DNA of 64,000 bases from Stachybotrys elegans (taxonomy: Eukaryota > Ascomycota > Sordariomycetes > Hypocreales > Stachybotryaceae). This document shows, in pieces, positions 57,461-64,000 of the stretch. The position numbers and the translations under genes were made by a program. The stretch is taken from NCBI GenBank assembly GCA_020746835.1, contig JAGPNK010000024.1, positions 248,001 to 312,000 of the forward strand, read 5' to 3'. Each line of letters begins with the position of its first letter. Within the stretch, counting starts at the first letter, position 1. The notes under the pieces are model-generated. The model did not search any database and was not told where the DNA came from. It saw only the letters and a list, made by a program, of their open reading frames with translations.

Positions 57461-60400
57461 TATGAGCGCATGCATCGGTGCTGTATTACGCATCGCCTCA
57501 CAATGGAAGCTGTATACGAATCCATTGAGGCCGCTGTTTATACCCCCACGCAGATGCAGGGCTCTCAGACGGCCGTGTATCTCGGTGTCATGACAGGCGA
57601 TTACCATGACATGCAGCAGCGAGACCCGGAAACAGTTAATCGTTACCACGCTCCAAAGCTGTCCTATCCACCTTTTCAACCTTCACAGACCGTCACTCAC
57701 ACTTGACACGGCGTGTTCCTCACCCAGCCGTCCATCTGGCGGTGCAGTCGCTGCGCAGCGGTGAATCCGACGTAGCTATTGCCATTGGTGTCAACCTCAT
57801 CCTCGACTCGGCCGGCTATGTGGCCGACTCGCTCCCTGTGCAGGTGCAAACGGCTACGCCCGCGGTGAGGGCGTCGCTACTGTTGTGCTTAAGCCCTGTC
57901 GAAGGCTATCCGGATGTTGGCGTCATCCGCGAGACAGCCATGAACAATGATGGCCGCACCACAGGTATCACCATGCCAAGTGCAACTGCGGCCTTATCCG
58001 GTCAACCTACCAGAGATATCCTGTAGCAGACAGGCCTCAATATTTTCAGTGTCAAGGACTGGCACTCTTGCTGGTGATCCGGTCGAGACCAACACTGTCG
58101 CCGAATCCTTTTGCCAGGGGAAATATCCTCAGATGCACTCAAACTCTACTGCGGAACCATCGAGACCATCATCGGCCACCTGGTATCGTTGTCTCTGTAG
58201 AACGGCATTGTCCCACCAAACTTGCTTTTCGGAAAGCTAAACCCGGCCGTTGACTTATCACCGCCTTCAGGTACATACCGTGGCCGCAAGTATCTTCTGG
58301 TGTTCCCAGGCGCGCCAGCTTCAACAGCTTTGGCTTTGGCGAACCAATGTTCATTCCATTGTCTAATAGTACTTTCCGGAGGTCTACGAATATCCGGAAC
58401 CCGCAGATGCCTTCATTGGTCCCTTGACCTTATCTGCTCAAAATGAGAGCTCGCTGGTACGCACTTCAGAACTTGCCAGCTACCTGCGGCAGAACCCAAC
58501 CGCCAACCCTGAAGACGTTGCTGTCGTTACGCAGCTCCAAAGGACAACCTTTCCGGTCTGCCCCTTCTTTGGCGAGACACCCGACAACCTGCTGAGTTCC
58601 CCCCGCCATTCTTGGTATTTTCACTGGCCAGGGTGCGCAATGGGCTCGCATGGGCCGAAAATGGCAGGGATGTCGGTTAAGTACCGCGCTGCAAGATACC
58701 AAATGCTCCCGAATAGTCGCTGATGGGGGAGCTCATGGTCCCGAAGACAAGTCCCGCATCAGCGAGGCGGCCGTCTCTCAGCCTCTCTGCACATTGCCAT
58801 CATCGAAGTTCTGGCTGCCTCTGGCGTCATCCTTGATAGTGTCGTCGGACACTCGTCAGGAGAGATCGCGGCTGCGTATGCCGCTGGCCTGTTCTCCTGC
58901 CGACGCCACAAAGATTGCAAACTATCGCGGTTTCCACGCTGGCCAGGGGCTGGGTGGAAAGCAGGGATGTATGATGGCAGTTGGGCTGGTCTCAAAGACG
59001 CCATTGCCTTCTGCGACAGTAAGAAATTCAAGGGCAAGTTGGGTTGGCCGCCAGCAACTCGAGCCAGCTCCACCCTATAACGATGCGGGCAAAACCTTTG
59101 CACGCCTACTCAAGGACACACCCACCACATGATTCCTTATGCAAAGCCGTACCTCCAATCTCTGCTGGCATAACATACCATCGGTCGTCCTTTGGAGAAA
59201 TGTGTCGGGACCTCGTCGGTATACAGCCATGCCGAGATTCTCGACGATGAAGAGGACCTTGGCGCATTGGCAGGTCACCATTGGGTGGATATATGTGGAA
59301 GCCTTCTCTAGAGGCGTGTGATGCATATGGGCACATCTCGGCTCCAAGGTCAGCTTTTCCGGGTACCTTGCCGCTATTATGCTCAAAGATCTGTCTGTTT
59401 ATTCATGGAACCACGACAACGTCTACTGGAAGGAGGCGCGTCCCTCGCGTCGCTACAGACTGGGGGAGAAAGCGCCACATAAGCATCTCGGAAGGAGATG
59501 TGGCGATGATGCCGAGACAGACATGCGCTGGCGCAACATACTAACGATCAGCAAGCTCCCATGGCTCCGAGGACATATTTTCAAGGCCAGAACCTGTTCC
59601 CAGCGTCAGGCAGTCATGGAGATTTCTGGCCAGCGACAGTTCAAGCTTATTGAACTCGAGAACCTGCTGATTCCACAGGTCCTAACATGGAGGGAAATCA
59701 TCCCGGCGTTGAGTCCATCTTCTCTTTCAAGTACAATGACCCCAGCTCGTCGATTCCTATGGTTCAATTAGGGGATTAACAAGAGAGCCATGACGTATAT
59801 AACAACCAAAGCTACCCAGCAAAAGGTTTACCAGGCAATGAATACATCATCCATCCTGACCCGCTAGATGTGGCATTTTACTCCACCATTGCTGCCTTTT
59901 GCACACCCCTAAGCGGCACTCTATGGGCGCCCTATCTTCCAGTCAAGGCTGAAACGCTGTCTGTCGTCCCGGACTTGGGAGAGGTCAATTTCGACGTCGA
60001 CATATTCATTACCAGCACTACAGCCAATACATTCGGGTGACGTACGCATAATCAGTCCCAATGGTCAGACATCTATGCAGGCGCAAGCGCAGAACCTGAA
60101 GCTGTTTACCGAAGCCCGAGCGTCTGACGACCGCGCCATGTTCTCGCGTGCGTTTGATAGGCTGAGCACACCGTCCAACATGGACGAGATCGACCCTGAT
60201 GATGATGAGTGGGCGCTCGCGGAAGCTATCGACTGGACTTGGCTATTTTTATCCGAAAAATATTTGCAACTGCCTGATGTGGATGTCGCGGAATGGGAAT
60301 CCTTCTATGATGCGTTGAACTGTGTTTGAGAGAGGTCCGAGAGGCACATTGGCTGGATGACGACGACGAGTACATCCTGCAGTTAAATCCAAGTACTCGG

Positions 60401-62120
60401 ACCAAGCCGACATCAAGCTCCTACACGCCATGGCAGATAACCTTGATGGGGTCCTGACGGCAGACGTCCAGTTGCCAGAAGTGATGCTGGTCGATAACAT
60501 GTTGACAATGTATACAAACAGGCGTGCCATGAAACGTTGAATAAATCATTGCACACCTGATGAAAAACATATCTCACAGGTATCCCCAACATCCTCAAGA
60601 TTGGTGCGGGCAAGGGAGGTGCAACAAACTCTGTACAAGATTCTCGATATTGAGATCATCGAACAGGGGTATGCCGAGGGCAGCCAAGTCTCATTCTAGC
60701 CTCCAACTGCCTTCACGCGACCAAGAATATGAAGGAGACCATGACAAATGATCGCAAGCTCCTCAAGCCTGGCGGCTATCTCATAAAATGGAGGTCTGCA
60801 GGGTTGGTAGCTTGGCATCGATGAAGGGCGACTGCCGGAATGGGATGAGCGTCTTCGCGAGATAGGCTTCTCTGGCGCAGAGAATACGTCATGGACCTCC
60901 CCGACGCCCTCAAGCATGCCTGCTCATCATCGTTAGCTAGGCTGTAGACGATCGACCAAATATGCTCGTTCGTGCATCGACGAGGTATCTCCCAGGATGC
61001 ACTGCTAAGTGGCGGCAACTCGATGCCGGCCCGCATGGTGCCAGGCTCGCTCATTCGCCGACAAATTCACTGTCAGAAGCAGCTTGGATAACCACCGACA
61101 ACCACCTCCAAGGCTCTGTCATTTTCCTCGACGAAATTGACAAGCGCCATTTATTGATAAGTTGACCGATCAACGCCTGCAGAAACTTCAGGATATATTT
61201 CAACAAACTGTCTCTGGGCTACAAGCGGTCGGCTCGACGAGAACCCCTTTGCCAATATGACGACTAGCATTGGACGTGCGCTGATCAATAAGCTGCTCAA
61301 CTTACAACTCTTGGACATTGCAAAGTCGCTACTGGGGATGCTGACTTCCTCGACCGATATCTCAAGCTGCGCCTGACAAGAGCCAGACTTCCCAGTAGCG
61401 TCAATGCTATTCCACTAAACCGGCTAAGCGCCTACACAATAATCTGCTATTTGTTCCTCGCATCACATAGATAAAGAGAGAAACAACAGGCTTAATGCTT
61501 TACAGAGACCCATTAATACATTAACTGACATGACAAGGGCTACGTTGAGGTTCGAGTCCGCTACAGGGGGTTGGTCCTTACCAAGCAAATCCCAACTCTT
61601 GGCCATAAGCTGGACGACAAGGATATGTCAACTATTCAGTTACCCTTCCTCTAGCAGGCCAGAAGAGGCAGGTCTTGTCTGTAAGCTGCACAGAGAACAG
61701 TACGCATGCGCTGGCCATTGGTGACCAACACGGTTCCCGCATAATTGTCTCGCCCAACAATTTGTTCCGTCTACAAGGCTTGGTGGTTCGGCGGTACAGC
61801 AACTGGCCAGCTATCTAACAGTCAAAATGCTTGTCAAAGCCGCGTATCCAATTCAATCTGATGCAGAAATTCTTGTATACAAATCGCCTCAGAACCTGAC
61901 TCAAGCCTTGGATGTTGTCCAAAGACCAGCTCCTTGCACATACAAGCAGCGGCAAGCATAACGCGTCAGACAGATCAATCGCCATCCATCCTCAGACTTC
62001 GCAGCGTACCATTGAGAACACGCTTCCTCAAACAATCGCTGGCGGCCAATCTTTAAGATGTAGACAACAAGTTGGCCTGCATCTGTTGGCCATGTTTACG
62101 TCTTCAAATTCCCAAAGACA
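57461..62120 (+). pseudogene. Highly reducing polyketide synthase relic 2 (KS-AT-DH-cMT)
   Basis: Fragments in shifting frames follow HR-PKS order over 4.6 kb. KS: YESIEAAVYTPTQMQGSQTA and VMTGDYHDMQQRDPETVNRY, the nucleophile context LDTACSS with Cys at 57714-57716, VHLAVQSLRSGESDVAIAIG, VIRETAMNNDGRTTGITMPS, and VPPNLLFGKLNPAV. AT: FTGQGAQWARMGRKW (about 58620) and GHSSGEIAAAYAAG (58847). DH: SYPWNHDNVYWKEARPSRRY, then MRWRNILTISKLPWLRGHIF and FKLIELENLLIPQ. A linker has MQAQAQNLKLFTEARASDD. cMT: ILKIGAGKGGATNS (about 60596) and LLKPGGYLI. Later debris (61300-61730) may come from the region before the ER. ER, KR and ACP were not identified. Dozens of stops and indels; some blocks, such as the KS His residues, are deleted. 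Confidence 0.88.
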
Positions 62121-62147
62121 TGCCAAGGATAAGATGCTCACTGGTAT

Positions 62148-62240
62148 ATGGGATTTCCCGTTCGTGTGCCCCGATGGGATACAGACCAGCGACTTCGAGA
62201 AGCTCCCTCTGACGATAAAGACAGTATTAAATCAATGGGT
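62148..62240 (+). repeat. Dispersed repeat R1, copy D
   Basis: Reads TGGGATTTCCCGTTCGTGTG, CCCCGATGGGATACAGACCA, GCGACTTCGAGAAG, GATAAAGACAGTATTAAATC, matching the left and middle blocks of copy A with few changes. It lies at the 3' edge of PKS relic 2. Confidence 0.75.
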
Positions 62241-62732
62241 GGCGCTTGGGGAAAAAAATGAAAGAAAAAAAAAGAATATGCTCAGTAGTATTGTGCTGTT
62301 AATATATTGAAGTTTAGTGATTTTAATAGCACTCAATCACTGCATTGACCCAATATCACTCACACAGCTCAACCTACGCCTGGCCTACAGTCATTAATTG
62401 GACTCATAGAACTCAGTCTATACCGGCCAAATGAAACCACTCTCTGGTCGAGGACTATTCCCTACAGACAAGATATATTTGCCTAGTTTCATCCATCCCT
62501 CTGTTGCTGGATGGCTGATAATGGCGCCAAATATTGTTCTTACTAGTCTTTCAGCGCAAGTGGACAAGCTCTGGCTTTTCGAAATGACCGACAGAGTCCC
62601 ATTCTGAGGCCGCCATAAACCACTACCTGAGTGATGAGCTTGAAGAACCAGAAACAGGTGAACCCGCCAGTGTGGGAGAAGCGACCTAGCGGGAATGACA
62701 TTGAAGAGACGGCTGACAATTCCCAGCTTCCC
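62241..62732. other. Intergenic, no supported gene
   Basis: About 0.5 kb between repeat copy D and the trypsin-like relic. Nothing recognised. Confidence 0.4.
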
Positions 62733-64000
62733 CTATAGAGCCTCATTAATAGGCAAGCTTTGTTTGGTCCCTGGAAAGTATGTCCACACCCCTGAAAGTC
62801 GCACAACGCGCCCTGTCTGGTCCTGGATATCTGCTACTACATCTTCAATTGGAGTTACAAATGCGACATTAAGTATTTCATTCCCACCCCGCAGGAGACC
62901 AATCAAGTTGCCCTCGCTGTTGAGTATCCATGAGCTGGAGTCCTTGCATTGATATCCTGTGCCCATGGGCCACAAGTTTAGGCCATAGCCGTAAGCATAT
63001 AGCTCTGGAGTCTCCGTGTCCCAGTCGAATTCGTCCGCGTTCATGATGCCATAGCTTGCACTGCGATAGCCTAGTTTGGCGATAGTCTGTGTCCCTGCCT
63101 CAAGTCAAGCGAGCTTTATGCGCTTGGCGGTGTCCACTGTTTGAGGAAAGGTAGAGAGGGGCGGTAGGGTATCGCGGAGCTAGATGGCGGTGCCTGCAAA
63201 TGTTAAAACAACCTCTTTTGCGGCGTAGTATTGCACATACCAGGTTCTCGCATTCTGCATCTCCATTGACCCTGATAATGACCCAGTCAAGTCGATGACC
63301 AGTTGGTGACAGCCTCAGACCAGATGTTATCCAGACTCTCCCAATGACTTCTCCTGCGAAACTTCCACGCTGTTGTGCGAAACTTTTACTGGGGGATAAG
63401 CCCGTCAATCTCAGCCGTTGAAGCCCGCTGCCACGTAGAAAATCCCGTTTTCTGTTCAGACGTTGATGCTCTGCTTCGTAAGGACATGCCGGCATATTCG
63501 CAGCCGCTGAGCACCCGCAAGGCCTCAATAATGGCAACGGGCTTAGAATATTCTGCGTCATGGACACCAACTGCTTGATGCCAGGGGCCAATGGGTGGGG
63601 TGGGGAGTAGCACTGGGGCTGGTCTGACAAGGTGGTGGGTGAGAATGAAGTTGCCAGTCTCGAACGCGCCTCGGGACCCATCATCTTCTACATATGTAAC
63701 CGCCTAATGTCGCTCTTTCGGAGTTGATTCCAAGAGGTCCCCCTATGAAAGGGGCATGAGGAGTACTTTGGCCGTCGAAGATCTCTAAGCCGCTAATTTG
63801 TCCGTCTGGAACAATGTCTGATATCTTTGAAGGAGCTCTGTCTAAAGCAACTCCCAGTCATGGTCCACGGGTTTCACTGCCGTAACGCCTACTGTAGGCT
63901 CATAGCCGCCCCTGGCGGATAGATAACACACGTCAATGAAGGACCAGTTAACATTCCGCCGGTCTAGAATCTCTCTGTCTGCCGATCTGACTCCTTCGCT
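62733..64000 (-). pseudogene. Trypsin-like domain protein relic, runs off the window
   Basis: Read from 64000 downward, fragments fit one fungal protein family with a chymotrypsin-fold C-terminal domain. Near the edge: VNWSFIDVCYLSARGGYEPT and VGVTAVKPVDHDWELL, then TAG/TAA stops. Further on: GHRLDWVIIRVNGDAECENL (about 63290, the strand holding the family's Asp) and finally GTGYQCKDSSSWILNSEGNL followed by IGLLRGGNEILNVAFVTPIE. The last part corresponds to the GDSGSW--D--G---GLL-GG block, but here it is KDSSSW (Ser at about 62936), so the oxyanion glycine is altered. At least three stops or frame changes. The 5' end lies beyond the window. Confidence 0.5.

Noticed and set aside
61545..61565. 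GGTTCGAGTCC resembling a tRNA B box
   Set aside because: No A box or cloverleaf precedes it and it lies in PKS-relic coding text.

Overview
The window reads as nuclear DNA of a filamentous ascomycete (Pezizomycotina). Genes are broken by short GT-AG introns, mostly 41-98 nt, and the families are typical of such fungi: Zn2Cys6 regulators, HET-domain and NACHT proteins, highly reducing polyketide synthases (HR-PKS), LaeA-like methyltransferases, a GH62 arabinofuranosidase and an FTA2-like kinase-fold protein. No species can be named from the sequence. Gene density is low, many genes are broken, and diverged repeats are scattered throughout, as expected of an accessory or subtelomeric region.

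Layout. 0-8.3 kb: an F-box-like gene with one stop, a Zn2Cys6 relic, an intact EthD-domain gene and a methyltransferase with one stop. 8.8-11.5 kb: an intact divergent pair, an FTA2-like kinase-fold protein and a protein with a probable PD-(D/E)XK-like core. 12.5-24.9 kb: a decayed secondary-metabolism neighbourhood with a HET relic, an intact AflR-type regulator, an HR-PKS relic (KS-AT-DH-start of cMT), an intact SnoaL-like protein facing an intact 656-residue Zn2Cys6 regulator, and a P450 with one stop. 26.8-28.3 kb: an intact seven-exon LaeA-like methyltransferase. 29-41 kb: relics only, including an orphan LamB/YcsF exon, a PNP-NACHT NLR, a PLC-like phosphodiesterase, a HET gene and dispersed repeats. 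42.7-43.7 kb: an intact secreted GH62 enzyme. 44.6-54.5 kb: regulator, retropepsin-like and HET relics, two tandem duplications, a large membrane-protein gene and another regulator relic. 55-64 kb: a frameshifted beta-lactamase-like gene, a second HR-PKS relic (KS-AT-DH-cMT) and a trypsin-like relic running off the end.

Two themes stand out. First, several otherwise readable genes are stopped by one in-frame TAA, TAG or TGA where the surrounding frame continues; most of these could come from C-to-T changes in CAA, CAG or CGA, and the repeat copies seem to differ largely by transitions. This fits RIP-like mutation but is not proven. Second, the broken genes fall mainly into polyketide metabolism and allorecognition (HET, NLR). 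Seven genes look intact: EthD, FTA2-like, PD-(D/E)XK-like, AflR-type regulator, SnoaL-like with its divergent regulator, LaeA-like methyltransferase and GH62 (eight if the regulator is counted separately). I see no rRNA, convincing tRNA, CRISPR array or complete transposon.
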